A stretch of 64,000 bases of DNA. Source: Girardinichthys multiradiatus. Its lineage: Eukaryota; Chordata; Actinopteri; Cyprinodontiformes; Goodeidae. Positions 47,080 through 57,889 of this stretch are shown in pieces. Each line of letters begins with the position of its first letter. Within the stretch, counting starts at the first letter, position 1. The position numbers were made by a program, and so were the translations under genes. The notes under the pieces were generated by a model. That model was not told the DNA's origin, ran no database searches, and saw only the letters and a program-made list of their open reading frames with translations. The stretch spans positions 49,886,860 through 49,950,859 of the forward strand of contig NC_061805.1 of the NCBI RefSeq assembly GCF_021462225.1. The letters are read 5' to 3'.

Positions 47080-48026
47080 TATATAGATTTCAAGTGAGGC
47101 ACATGCATTCCAATTAATAACTAACCATTGAATAGTACAGTCAGATTTAGTTATTTATTCAAATTGGATAAAAAGTTTTTCTATCTAAGGAAACCCAGCA
47201 GATTGCATCCAGTCAGTGACTTGCAGCATTCACTCCTCCTGGATGAGCATGTAGAGACAATGGACAGTCACTGGTGTTGACTTTGCAGCAATCCCTCATA
47301 CTGAGCATGCATGTAGCGACAGTGGAGAGGAAAAACTCCCTTTTAACAGGAAGAAACCTCCAGCAGAACCAGAACCAGGCTCAGTGTGAGCGGCCATCTG
47401 CCACGACCGACTGGGGGTTTGAGAGAACAGAGCAGAGACACAAAGAGAACAAAGAAGCACTGATCCAGGAGTACTTTCTATGGGAAGGAAAAGTAAATGT
47501 TAATGGATGTAGCTCCTTTAGTTGTTTCATCTAGAAAGAAAGAACAGATAAACTCTGAGCAAGTTTTCAAGGTTAGAGTCTGAAAGAGAGCACATACAGT
47601 TAGTCACAGTAGAAGCTCAGTCAGTAGGAGAGAGACAGGGTTAAACACTGAAAGACAGGGCCAAATGTATCATCAGTAGAAGGTGAGCATTAAGTTGTTG
47701 CCAGTAGAAGCTTGGACGATGCCCCCCCCTGAAGGTGTCACAGGTAGACACAGAGTCAGGCCAGGTGTAGCTTCTAGGAAGAGAAAAGAGAGAGAACATA
47801 AAGTTAAAAGATGAAATAACAGCAAATAGTGCAAAATTAGAGAGTAGTCTGAGAATGTAGCGAAGAGGGTGAAAGTGGTCATTATGTCCTCCAGCTGCCT
47901 AAGCCTATAGCAGCATAACTACAGAGATAGCTCAGGATAAACTAAGCCACTCTAACTATAAGCTTTATCAAAAAGGAAAGTTTTAAGCCTAGCCTTAAAA
48001 GTAGACAGGGTGTCTGCCTCACGGAC

Positions 48027-49320
48027 TTAAACTGGGAGCTGGTTCCACAGGAGAGGAGCCTGATAACTAAAGGATCTGCCTCCCATTCTACTTCTAGAGA
48101 CTCTAGGAACCACCAGTAAACCTGCAGTCTGAGAACAAAGTGCTCTGTTAGGAACATATGGAACAATCAGATCTCTGATGTATGATGGAGCTAGATCATT
48201 AAGGGCTTTATATTTGAGGAGGAGAATTTTAAATTCTATTCTGGATTTAACAGGGAGCCAATGAAGGGAAGCTAAAATAGGAGAAATATGATCTCTCTTT
48301 TTCATTTTCATTAACACTCTTGCTGCAGCATTTTGAATCAGCTGAAGGCTTTTAACTGCATTTTGTGGACATCCTGATAGTAAAGATTTACAATAGTCCA
48401 GCCTTGAAGGAACAAATGCATGGACTCGTTTTTCAGCGTCACTCCTGGATTGGATATTTCTAATTCTGGAAATGTTCCGGAGGTGCAAGATGGAAATCCT
48501 AGAAGCCTCTTTAATAAGGGATTTAAATGACATGTCCTGGTCAAAAACAACACCAAGGTTTTTTACATTATTACCGGAGGTCAATTTAATGCCATCCAGT
48601 TTAAGTGATTGACTAAGCACTTTTTTATTTAAAGACTCCGGTCCAAAGACGACAACTTCTGTCTTGTCTGAATTTAGAAGCAAAAAATTTAAAGTCATCC
48701 AAGTTTTTATGTCTTCAAGACATTGGCCCAAGTACTGAACCTTGTGTTGGGATTGGGTCTAACATACAAGTTGAAGGTTTAGATTCAGCTAATATTTCTG
48801 ATAACTCAGGAAGCTCCACAGGATCAGAACAGTCCAAACACAGATCAGGTTCTACTTGTACTTCCAATGTTGTCTCACTTGCTGAGGATGAAGTCATCAT
48901 CTTCGGGAGTATGTCAAAGATTTTATTTTTAATAGAATACATTTTATTTAAGAAGAATCCCATAAAGTCATGACTGCTGAGAGCTAAGGGAATGGATGGC
49001 TCAACAGAGCTATGACTCTGTGTAAGTTTAGCAACTGTACTAAAGAGAAACCTAGAATTATTCTTGTTCTCTTCTATTAATGACGAGAAATAAGCTGTTC
49101 TGGCTTGGTGAAGTGTCTTTTTATACAACAGTAGGCTATTTTTCCAGATTAAGTAGGAATCCTGCAGCTCTGAATTAAAACAAGGAGCTAGCCTCCTATG
49201 AATGATTACCTTCTTTTTCAAGGGGGCTGCATTATCTAATGCACCACGCAATGATGAAGAAACACTATGAACAAAAGAATCAATTTGTGAAGGGGCAGAA
49301 ACAGAATTATTGCCCTCCAC
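48027..49320 (-). pseudogene. LINE ORF2 remainder: linker plus reverse-transcriptase C-terminus, core deleted
   Basis: The frame 48715-49320 carries the linker (SYLIWKNSLLLYKKTLHQAR, FSSLIEENKNNSRFLF, TVAKLT) and ends ...CMLDPIPTQGSVLGPMS. The frame 48027-48731 carries QCLEDIKTWMTLNFLLLNSD, KTEVVVFGP, LGVVFDQDMSFKSLI, LDYCKSLLSGCP and LQLIQNAAARVL. Full-length relatives have about 170 residues between DPIP and GSVLGP and the catalytic YADD block shortly after. Both are absent here. The joint near 48725 also shifts frame. It cannot polymerise DNA. Confidence 0.85.
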
Positions 49321-50216
49321 TGTGTTTTTTCTGTGAGGAAATTAAAAGTGGAACAGATTCTTTAAAGGTTGTTACAGCATTGCCTGATAATGATCTATTA
49401 TAATGAAATTTTCTTTCAGGTGTGGAGTACTCGGTTAAATTAAACTCAAAGGTTATTAAAAAATGGTCAGACAGGACAGGATTATGAGAGAATATTGTTA
49501 TGTCTTTACACTCAATGCCATATGTCAACACAAGGTCCAGAGAATGAAGACAAAGGTGGGTAGGTTTGTTAATGTTTTGAGCAAAGCCAATTGAGTCTAA
49601 GATAGCATTAAATGCTATATTTAGGCTATCACTTTCAGTGTCAACATGAATGTTAAAATCCCCCACTATAATAACCTTATCTGTATTTAACACTAAATCA
49701 GATAAAAGGTCTGAAAACTGATCTAAAAATTGAGAGTAAGGGCCTGGTGGACGGTACAAAACAACAAACAGAAGTGGTTTTAGTGCTTTGCAATTTGGAT
49801 GAGGAAAACTAAGGATTAAATATTCAAAAGAGTTGTAGCTATTGATTGGTCTGGGACTAATCAATAAATCAGACTGAAAGATGGTTGCTACTCCTCCTCC
49901 TCGCCCAGTATTTCGAGGAATGTGGAAATTTAAATAAATAGTAGGAGTTGACTCATTTATAGTAACATAATCTTCTTGTTGCAGCCAGGTTTCTGTGAGG
50001 CAAAATAAATCAATCTGATTGTCACAAATCAGATCACTAACTAGCAAAGTCTTTAAAGAAAGAGATCTTATGTTCAGTAAGCCACATTTAATAGTTTTAT
50101 TTTTAGTCTGAGTTGTGTTTATTTTTATGAGATTTTCATGATTTCCTCCCTTTGGATTATTTTTTAATCCATCCAATTTTGGCCGTGGGCGAGACACAGA
50201 TAGGGTAATGGTTGAC
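49307..50216 (-). CDS. LINE ORF2 N-terminus: apurinic-type endonuclease domain
   Basis: Exonuclease-endonuclease-phosphatase fold used by non-LTR elements to nick target DNA. Visible motifs in order: [17 protein letters not shown] (catalytic Glu), [31 protein letters not shown] (catalytic Asp/Asn), LDLVLTYG and LSDHFLITF (catalytic Asp-His). The domain looks complete. No ATG is found at the start; the frame simply opens after a TAG at about 50214-50216, about 70 bp after ORF1 ends, so translation would need reinitiation. The frame ends at 49307 in [13 protein letters not shown] because of a frameshift relative to the next segment. Confidence 0.85.
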
Positions 50217-50285
50217 TAGCAGTACAGAAGCTGCAGAGAGGAGTGTTAAACTACAACCTTGCTTCCTGGTCTGAACCCTGGGTTG

Positions 50286-51173
50286 TCAGAGGTTTGGAGA
50301 ACTAATAAATTCGGCCAGATTCCTAGAAAGAAGAGCAGCTCCATCCAAAGTGGGATGGATGCCGTCTCTCCGGATCAGACCAGGTTTTCCCCAAAATGTT
50401 CGCCAATTATCAATGTAGCCCACATTGTTTTCTGGACACCACCTAGACAGCCAGCGGTTGAATGACAGCATGCGGCTAAACATGTCATCACTGGTCAGAT
50501 CAGGGAGGGGACCAGAGAAAATTATGGAGTCCGACATTGTTTTGGCAAACTTACACACCGAAGAAACACTAACTTTGCTGACCTCCGACTGACGTAACCG
50601 GGTGTCATTACCGCCAGCGTGTATAACAATCTTACTGTATTTACGCTTATCCTTAGCCAGCAGTTTCAGGTAGGATTTGATGTCGCCCGTTCTGGCCCCT
50701 GGCAGACATTTGACTATGGTCGCTGGTGTCTCTAGTGACACGTTTCTGACTATGGAGCTGCCAATTACCAGAGTTAGCTTCTCTGTGGGTGTGCCGCTGA
50801 GTGGGGAAAATCTGTTAGAAACGCAGACGGGTTGGTGGTGACCTGTGGGCTGGGATCTAGAACTATGCTTTCTACGTACCGTCACCCAGCCGGCCTGAGG
50901 CCCCAGCTGCGCAGGCTCTGCTGGAGGACTGCTATGGGGAGCTACCCTCGGTGGCTCCGCACTGGCTAAGGGGGCTCGACTATCTGCTGGTTTTTCAACA
51001 TTGTGGAGCCGGGCCTCCAATTCCGACATCCTCGCCTCCAAAGCTACAAAAATGCTACATTTATTACACGTACCATTATCACTAAAGGAGGCAAATGAGT
51101 AACTGAACATCTGACACAGAGAGCAGGAGAGAGGAGGAGACTTAGAGAGAGAAACAGCAGAACGGGTAGCCAT
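50286..51173 (-). CDS. LINE ORF1 with SGNH/GDSL esterase-like domain
   Basis: A 295-residue protein starting at ATG 51171-51173 in a good context (ccaccATGG). The N-terminus has Cys pairs (CSLCQM, CNKC) followed by a short coiled-coil-like stretch ([17 protein letters not shown]). After a Pro/Ser-rich spacer comes an esterase-like fold: [14 protein letters not shown] (catalytic Ser block), [11 protein letters not shown] (Gly), [10 protein letters not shown] (Asn block) and [19 protein letters not shown] (Asp-x-x-His). CR1-clade elements are known to carry such an ORF1 with an esterase domain; its role in retrotransposition is unsettled. Intact here. Confidence 0.85.
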   Translation of the reverse strand: MATRSAVSLSKSPPLSCSLCQMFSYSFASFSDNGTCNKCSIFVALEARMSELEARLHNVEKPADSRAPLASAEPPRVAPHSSPPAEPAQLGPQAGWVTVRRKHSSRSQPTGHHQPVCVSNRFSPLSGTPTEKLTLVIGSSIVRNVSLETPATIVKCLPGARTGDIKSYLKLLAKDKRKYSKIVIHAGGNDTRLRQSEVSKVSVSSVCKFAKTMSDSIIFSGPLPDLTSDDMFSRMLSFNRWLSRWCPENNVGYIDNWRTFWGKPGLIRRDGIHPTLDGAALLSRNLAEFISSPNL

Positions 51174-51200
51174 GGTGGAGCTAAAGCTAATGCTAAGCTA

Positions 51201-51682
51201 GCACCCCTTACCACTACTAGAAAAAAGCAGCAAGAATGTATGTGTTTTGATGTGCTTATTTATTAGAACAAGTAAGAGATATCACAGTAGACAGAAATCA
51301 GATCAAATGAGAGAGCCTTCACACACCAAACAATCCACAGAGTGCAACAATAAAAACAGGAAGTGACAAATACAAGGTGTATTTGTCACTTCATTTGTCA
51401 CCCATTAACATTTACATACCAGATATTAGGATTTATCTTTTATTTTAGAGTTTAGCTCTTCAAAGGTATTTCATTTTATGTTTATGTCATGATCTAAATT
51501 GATGTTGATCTGTAGAGATCAGCAAACATAATAAAATGTTTTAGGACAATTTTTATTAACATAGGGATGAACCAAAGAGCATTTTGCTGAATAATTTATA
51601 CTGGAAGACATAAAAATCTAACATGCATTGTTGCCAACTGCACTATTTAGGATACATGTGCTTCAATCTGGAAGCAATTTCA
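51201..51682. other. 3' flank of UGT copy 1
   Basis: Shares blocks with the 3' flank of copy 2: 'atattaggatttatctttta' and 'tcatgatctaaattgatgtt' also occur at 55100-55260. The copy 2 flank has an additional segment of about 455 bp (about 55312-55767) absent here. No coding feature. Confidence 0.7.
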
Positions 51683-53263
51683 TCATTCCTTTTTAGCTTT
51701 GCTTCTATAAAACAGTTTCTTCCAGAGAAACCTGACTACAGAAATAATAATAGTAAAGAGCAGTAGAACAATTGTCAACAGGAATGCCAAAACATCAATG
51801 GAGTGGTACTGGATTTTTGACATCTTATAGGACTCTGTTCTCAAATGAGCCGCTCCTTTATGCCTCATGACAAACTCGATCCAGAAGATGGCTCGGTCCA
51901 AAGGTTTCATGGGCTGATCTCTGTGGAGGCTGGACAGCTCCTTCATCTTCTCTCTGTAGGAAGGTTCATAGAGAACCTCCTTCAGAGCCTCCAAGAAGAT
52001 GTTTTTATTTACTGTTGCAATGTCAAGGACTTTGGCCACCCCTCTTGATGCCATCCTGAAGAAGTTGTCTTGCTGATCAAACATGAGGGGGAGGCCAACC
52101 AGGGGCACACCGTGATAGATGGCCTCTTGCATTCCATTGGTGCCTCCATGAGCCACAAACACTTTGGTTTTAGGATGGCCCAGGAGGTCATTTTGAGGTA
52201 ACCAGTCCAAGATTAAGGTATTGTTTCCAAGAGATGGTGGTTTTTTTCCTTTGTGCCTCCAGATCACCTTCTGGGGAAGTTCTGCAAAAGCAGCAGCAAT
52301 GTCCTCAGCAAGATCCTCAGGAAGATGTTCTACCAATGTCCCCAATGTCATCACAATGACTCCGTGTTCTCCAGAACTCTGTACAAATTCCTCCAGTTCT
52401 TTGGGAAGAGATTTGGAGGGTTTGCACTGGAATCCTGACATGTAGACGATGTTTGGCATTGTTGGTCGTGGAAACTCAAAGGTGAAATCGTTTCTCATCA
52501 GCCAGATATCAGCCGCCTGAAACAGCTCCATGTAATGTACATCTTTGCCAAAGTGACGATGGACAAAGGGTTTGTAGTTTGGTTCCGCAACGTACCAAAT
52601 CTGGAAACATGTAAATATGTAGTAAAGAAAGTTATTGATCCTTTGCATAAATGTCATCTTATCAGTCAGCTCTGATCCTGGTATGGGGATATAAGAAAGA
52701 GGGGAAGGTGCAATAGCTTCATGCCCCTCACCCTGAACTGTCCATCTGACATTAAAGACAAGTGGAAGACCCAAACGATGACAGAGAAGAACACCTCCAC
52801 CAACTGCAGGATCAGTAAGAAACAGATCATATTTGGCATCAAAGAAGCTCTGCATCAGTTCTTTATCGTCAAAAATATTTTCCACCATTTGAAGCAGTTG
52901 CCTAGTCATTTGATTAAACGTTTGCAGTAAATCATACTCTAGGGAAAGGCGAGACCAAAATGAAGAACCATGACGTCTCATGTTAATTGTGTTCATGACA
53001 TATTTCCCAAAGTTCTGCCTGTCAAATCCAGCTGACGAATTTACAGTAATGGTCTTGTAGTGAGGAGAGTCTGCCTTGATGTACCAGGTGTCTGAAGGAC
53101 GCAGCACTGTGACCTCGTGGCCTCTAGAGTGAAGCTCTTCAATGATGACGTTCATGTTGATCCAGTGGCTTCCGTCCACTGGAAACACCAAGACCTTTCC
53201 TCCATTTACCAGGGATGATGAGCAGAGCAACGCTGCCAGAGTCAGCAGGTTCAGTCGGGTCAT
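51683..53263 (-). CDS. ugt5: UDP-glucuronosyltransferase, UGT5-like, copy 1
   Basis: A 526-residue ER membrane enzyme that transfers glucuronic acid from UDP-glucuronate to small lipophilic acceptors. The whole coding region is one exon, as known for fish UGT5 genes. The start is set at MTRLNLLTLAALLC, which gives a signal peptide ending near LVNGG (residue 22). A splice acceptor (ctctttcag) lies 2 bp upstream of this ATG, so residues read further upstream are intronic. Visible landmarks: catalytic His33 (DGSHW), Asp151 (LTDPAVG), the UGT signature about 354-398 (WLPQNDLLGHPKTKVFVAHG to FDQQDN) with the sugar-contacting DQ pair, membrane span about 490-510, and tail SKAKKE with an ER-retrieval K.K.. 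pattern. No defects seen. Paralog number unresolved. Confidence 0.95.
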   Translation of the reverse strand: MTRLNLLTLAALLCSSSLVNGGKVLVFPVDGSHWINMNVIIEELHSRGHEVTVLRPSDTWYIKADSPHYKTITVNSSAGFDRQNFGKYVMNTINMRRHGSSFWSRLSLEYDLLQTFNQMTRQLLQMVENIFDDKELMQSFFDAKYDLFLTDPAVGGGVLLCHRLGLPLVFNVRWTVQGEGHEAIAPSPLSYIPIPGSELTDKMTFMQRINNFLYYIFTCFQIWYVAEPNYKPFVHRHFGKDVHYMELFQAADIWLMRNDFTFEFPRPTMPNIVYMSGFQCKPSKSLPKELEEFVQSSGEHGVIVMTLGTLVEHLPEDLAEDIAAAFAELPQKVIWRHKGKKPPSLGNNTLILDWLPQNDLLGHPKTKVFVAHGGTNGMQEAIYHGVPLVGLPLMFDQQDNFFRMASRGVAKVLDIATVNKNIFLEALKEVLYEPSYREKMKELSSLHRDQPMKPLDRAIFWIEFVMRHKGAAHLRTESYKMSKIQYHSIDVLAFLLTIVLLLFTIIISVVRFLWKKLFYRSKAKKE

Positions 53264-53699
53264 CTCTGAAAGAGATCCCGGTGGGAGAGACAGAGACATT
53301 AGATTTGACCCACCTAACAAAAGACTTCTATCAACATGTGGACACTCGTATATGAGGAACTGTCTAATTTCAGCCTCTGTAAATGTGCAAGGACAAGCAA
53401 CCTTCTAAGGTATTAATGACTTGTAATGGATTAGAGTCTAAAGCTGTAGTCTAAAAAATGTGAACGATGCTTAAATCTTGTCACAAGAAATTGGACCCAT
53501 TTTGCTGCTAATACAGAACATGCAAACTGCAAAGAGGCTGTTATGTACATTAAACTACAGCTAGCCTCAATGTTTGATGATGTTTGTTAGACTTTTTAAA
53601 TGTTCTCCAACTTTCACCCAGTGCACGACATTATATGATGCTAGTGTGGTTTCTACGTTTTTGTTTAAGAAAGTAGTTTGCATGGTTCAGAATATATGG
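53264..53699 (-). other. 5' flank and presumed 5' UTR intron of UGT copy 1
   Basis: The minus strand carries the acceptor 2 bp before the ATG; a non-coding first exon must lie further upstream but could not be located. The segment is nearly identical to 57451-57886. Confidence 0.6.
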
Positions 53700-54540
53700 C
53701 CCTAAATGGTGCTATGAAAAGTTATTTCCCCCTTACAGATTTCTTTGGTTTTTGGCATTTTTGTCACAGTTGAATGTTTTTAATCATCAAATAGAAATTA
53801 TTAAACAATGCAAAGATAACCAGAGAAAATACAAAAGTAGTTTTCAGGTGATGATTTCATTTATTATGCAACAAAGCTTCCCAAACCAACCAGGCTGTGC
53901 AGGAAAATTGAATTGCCTCCATTGCTAAATTATGAATTAATTGTGATTAATCTAATTTTAGATTGAGTTTCACTAGCACCTAAATAGAACCTGTCTGACA
54001 ACATGATGTAGGCTGAAATATCTCAACAAACAACATACCGTGCCCCCATCAAAGCAATTCAAAAATGGTTGAAAAACATTTATTGACATCTTATCAGCCT
54101 GGAAAGGGTTACAAAGTCTTTTCTAAGACTTTGGGACTCCAGAGAACCACAGTGAGAATTGTTAAATACAGAAAACATGAAACAGTGGTGAACGTTCTCA
54201 GGAGTGGATGGCTTACCAAAATTAATCAAAGACCTCTTAGACAACTCAACTGGGAGGTTACAGAAGAACACAAAACAACATTTAAAGCTCTGCAGGCCTC
54301 ACGGCCGCAGTTAAGGTCAGAGTTCATGATTTAACAATACGAACGAGAGACTGAGCAAAAATGGCCTCAGTTGGAGAAATCAAATGCCAAAACCTCTGCT
54401 GACCATAAAGAACACTAATGCCAATCTCACATTTCGTAAAAATATCTTGATGATCCCCAAGATCTTTGGGAAAACATTCTGTGGAAGGTGACGAGACAAA
54501 CATAGACCTTATTAGAAGGCGTGTTTCCCATCTCATCGTT
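53700..54540 (+). mobile_element. Old Tc1/mariner-like relic (in duplicated unit, copy 1)
   Basis: The forward text has 'gggttacaaagtcttttcta', 'gggactccagagaaccaca', 'gaaacagtggtgaacgttct' and 'gagtggatggcttaccaaaa', matching the HTH region of the family at 25765-28690. A short frame at 54065-54334 keeps GLQRTTVRIVKYRKHETV. The catalytic half is missing. The same relic with the same lesions occurs at 57890-58745, so it was present before the UGT duplication. Confidence 0.75.
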
Positions 54541-55869
54541 ACATTTCATTCAGAAAATACCCGTGCTATCCTTGCTATGTGATCTGATACTCTTTCTGAC
54601 CTGATGAAGGTATTCACTCCCCCCTCCCCGTTCTCCCTGCTGCAGCAGTCTCACAGATGGTTCCCAGACTGGAGCGTACAAGACAAAGATATCGTTCTGG
54701 GCCTTGAGTTCTATCAACATGCCAGGGAAGAATTCACAGACATGTAGGGGCCCCAGGCCTTAAGAGAGTCACCTTGGAATGATGTTATAAGCAGGTTTCT
54801 TTCCTTTGTCTAATCAGAGCGTTTTAGATAGGGCTCTCATTCATTAGTTTGTAATAATGAGAAAACAGCAATATAATACTTACAAATACTGAGTTGTAAG
54901 ATAAAAGCCTAAAAATGTTTAATACAAAATGATCTTAAAGAGCCTAATAGTTTGAAATTCTGCTAAATAAGCCAGATTACCAGGTAAACAGTGGAGGATA
55001 GGACATGTTTGGCAGACATTTCTAGAAAGAAGCAGCTTATTATTGGTTATTAAAGCTGGGTTTTAACTTTATGTTACTTTACTTGATGTTACACATTTAC
55101 ATGCCAGATATTAGGATTTATCTTTTATTTTTTGTGTTGACATGTTTTGAGACTTCGGGTGAGGATGGGGGCAGTTTAGCTCTTAAAAGGTATTTCATTT
55201 TTATGTTTATGTCATGATCTAAATTGATGTTGATCTGTAGAGATCAGCAAACATAATAAAATGTTTTAAGACAATTTTTATTAACATAGGGATGAATCAG
55301 AGAGCATTTTGTCAAAGTTAGTTTGTTTTATGAATAGTTTGCAGGTTGGCATCTCTAATTTAAGTTACAAACTCCTATTTTGTAGTTTCCAGATATCCTG
55401 GAAGTTCACACGTTTAAGTTGTCAATCTAAACATTGAGTTCTCGACAACAGAAATGTAACGTTAAACCAAAATCTCACTCAGTAATGTTCATCAACTTGT
55501 TTAATTGATTTACGGTGAAATAAATATGCCTGTATTACAAGTTTAAATCATTGGTTTGAAATGATTGGGAAAAACAAGCACACCTTTCAGTTACAGATTT
55601 TTTCCTACTGAAAACCTGCTTTTACTGATCTTTGCCCATTATTTACAGTTTCAGATATCCCTAAAAGATGACGTGACCAAAAATACTGACATGACATTCT
55701 TGTTTGACATTTCTGAATAGTGAGAGGTTAAACTTCAACATTTTATCTTATTAGTTACTCGAATAATTTATTGCTGAATAATTTATACTGGAAGACATAA
55801 AAATCTAACATGCATTGTTGCCAACTGCACTATTTAGGATACATGTGCTTCAATCTGGAAGCAATTTCA
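54541..55869. other. Spacer between UGT copies 1 and 2
   Basis: 54590-54883 is missing from the corresponding place after copy 2 (58805) but is partly present near 62030-62060, indicating a deletion in copy 2's flank. 54884-55080 recurs at 58804-58990 and 62060-62175. 55100-55310 and 55767-55869 match the 3' flank of copy 1, separated by an unmatched 455-bp segment. No genes. Confidence 0.6.
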
Positions 55870-57450
55870 TCATTCCTTTTTAGCTTTGCTTCTATAAAAG
55901 AGTTTCTTCCAGAGAAACCTGACTACATAAATAATAATAGTAAAGAGCAGTAGAACAATTGTCAACAGGAATGCCAAAACATCAAAGGAGTGGTACTGGA
56001 TTTTTGACATCTTATAGGACTCTGTTCTCAAATGAGCCGCTCCTTTATGCCTCATGACAAACTCGATCCAGAAGATGGCTCGGTCCAAAGGTTTCATGGG
56101 CTGATCTCTGTGGAGGCTGGACAGCTCCTTCATCTTCTCTCTGTAGGAAGGTTCATAGAGAACCTCCTTCAGAGCCTCCAAGAAGATGTTTTTATTTACT
56201 GTTGCAATGTCAAGGACTTTGGCCACCCCTCTTGATGCCATCCTAAAGAAGTTGTCTTGCTGATCAAACATGAGGGGCAGGCCAACCAGGGGCACACCGT
56301 GATAGATAGCCTCTTGCATTCCATTGGTGCCTCCATGAGCCACAAACACTTTGGTTTTAGGATGGCCCAGGAGGTCATTTTGAGGCAGCCAGTCCAAGAT
56401 TAAGGTATTGTTCCCAAGAAATGGTGGTTTCTTTCCTTTGTGCCTCCAGATCACCTTCTGGGGAAGTTCTGCAAAAGCAGCAGCAATGTCCTCAGCAAGA
56501 TCCTCAGGAAGATGTTCTACAAATGTCCCCAATGTCATCACAATGACTCCGTGTTCTCCAGAACTCTGTACAAATTCCTCCAGTTCTTTGGGAAGAGGTT
56601 TGGAGGGTTTGCACTGGAATCCTGACATGTAGACGATGTTTGGCATTGTTGGTCGTGGAAACTCAAAGGTGAAATCGTTTCTCATCAGCCAGATGTCAGC
56701 CGCCTGAAACAGCTCCATGTAATGTACATCTTTGCCAAAGTGACGATGGACAAAGGGTTTGTAGTTTGGTTCCGCAACGTACCAAATCTGGAAACATGTA
56801 AATATGTAGTAAAGAAAGTTATTGATCCTTTGCATAAATGTCATCTTATCAGTCAGCTCTGATCCTGGTATGGGGATATAAGAAAGAGGGGAAGGTGCAA
56901 TAGCTTCATGCCCCTCACCCTGAACTGTCCATCTGACATTAAAGACAAGTGGAAGACCCAAACGATGACAGAGAAGAACACCTCCACCAACTGCAGGATC
57001 AGTAAGAAACAGATCATATTTGGCATCAAAGAAGCTCTGCATCAGTTCTTTATCGTCAAAAATATTTTCCACCATTTGAACCTGTTGCTTAGTCATTCGA
57101 TAAAGGGTTTGCAGTAAATCATACTCTAGGGAAAGGCGAGACCAAATTGAAGAACCATGACGTCTCATGTTAATTGTGTTCATGACATATTTCCCAAAGT
57201 TCTGCCTGTCAAATCCAGCTGACGAATTTACAGTAATGGTCTTGTAGTGAGGAGAGTCTGCCTTGATGTACCAGGTGTCTGAAGGACGCAGCACTGTGAC
57301 CTCGTGGCCTCTAGAGTGAAGCTCTTCAATGATGACGTTCATGTTGATCCAGTGGCTTCCGTCCACTGGAAACACCAAGACCTTTCCTCCATTTACCAGG
57401 GATAATGAGCAGAGCAACGCTGCCAGAGTCAGCAAGTTCAGTCGGGTCAT
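55870..57450 (-). CDS. ugt5: UDP-glucuronosyltransferase, UGT5-like, copy 2
   Basis: A 526-residue, single-exon paralog nearly identical to copy 1, offset by exactly 4187 bp. All key residues are kept: His33, Asp151, the UGT signature at 354-398, the membrane span and the K.K.. tail. About 14 residues differ from copy 1, eight of them in residues 102-126 (SIWSRLSLEY, LYRMTKQQVQM against FNQMTRQLLQM). Others include S16L-type changes in the signal peptide, S285P, L310F, S344F, I489F and S508Y. The differences fall mainly in the acceptor-binding N-terminal half. The same acceptor 2 bp before the ATG is present. Intact and probably expressed; substrates unknown. Confidence 0.95.
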   Translation of the reverse strand: MTRLNLLTLAALLCSLSLVNGGKVLVFPVDGSHWINMNVIIEELHSRGHEVTVLRPSDTWYIKADSPHYKTITVNSSAGFDRQNFGKYVMNTINMRRHGSSIWSRLSLEYDLLQTLYRMTKQQVQMVENIFDDKELMQSFFDAKYDLFLTDPAVGGGVLLCHRLGLPLVFNVRWTVQGEGHEAIAPSPLSYIPIPGSELTDKMTFMQRINNFLYYIFTCFQIWYVAEPNYKPFVHRHFGKDVHYMELFQAADIWLMRNDFTFEFPRPTMPNIVYMSGFQCKPSKPLPKELEEFVQSSGEHGVIVMTLGTFVEHLPEDLAEDIAAAFAELPQKVIWRHKGKKPPFLGNNTLILDWLPQNDLLGHPKTKVFVAHGGTNGMQEAIYHGVPLVGLPLMFDQQDNFFRMASRGVAKVLDIATVNKNIFLEALKEVLYEPSYREKMKELSSLHRDQPMKPLDRAIFWIEFVMRHKGAAHLRTESYKMSKIQYHSFDVLAFLLTIVLLLFTIIIYVVRFLWKKLFYRSKAKKE

Positions 57451-57889
57451 CTCTGAAAGAGATCCCGGTGGGAGAGACAGAGACATTAGATTTGACCCAC
57501 CTAACAAAGGATTCCATCAACATGTGGACACTCGTATATGAGGAACTGTCTAATTTCAGCCTCTGTAAATGTGCAAGGACAAGCAACCTTCTAAGGTATT
57601 AATGACTTGTAATGGATTAGAGTCTAAAGCTGTAGTCTAAAAAATGTGAACGATGCTTAAATCTTGTCACAAGAAATTGGACCCATTTTGCTGCTAATAC
57701 AGAACATGCAAACTGCAAAGAGGCTGTTATGTACATTAAACTACAGCTAGCCTCAATGTTTGATGATGTTTGTTAGACTTTTTAAATGTTCTCCAACTTT
57801 CACCCAGTGCACGACATTATATGATGCTAGTGTGGTTTCTACGTTTTTGTTTAAGAAAGTAGTTTGCATGGTTCAGAATATATGGCCCT
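57451..57889 (-). other. 5' flank of UGT copy 2
   Basis: Nearly identical to the copy 1 flank (53264-53699), including the splice acceptor next to the ATG. No non-coding exon located. Confidence 0.6.

Larger units (their letters stand above)
46012..51200 (-). mobile_element. CR1/L2-like non-LTR retrotransposon, 5.2 kb, reverse-transcriptase core deleted
   Basis: The element reads on the minus strand from about 51200 to a 3' end near 46012, where the minus strand ends '...ggcgctatataaataaaact' plus short 'gaatt' repeats, a tail typical of fish L2/CR1 elements. The order is ORF1 (50286-51173), endonuclease (49307-50197), linker and partial reverse transcriptase (48027-49320), then a long 3' region. 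A separate repeat (46538-47079) lies in the 3' part. The polymerase core is missing, so the copy is non-autonomous. Confidence 0.85.

Noticed and set aside
53264..53320. N-terminal extension MLGGSNLMSLSL... of the UGT copies
   Set aside because: It lies upstream of a consensus splice acceptor and delays the signal peptide. The family start is at MTRLN.
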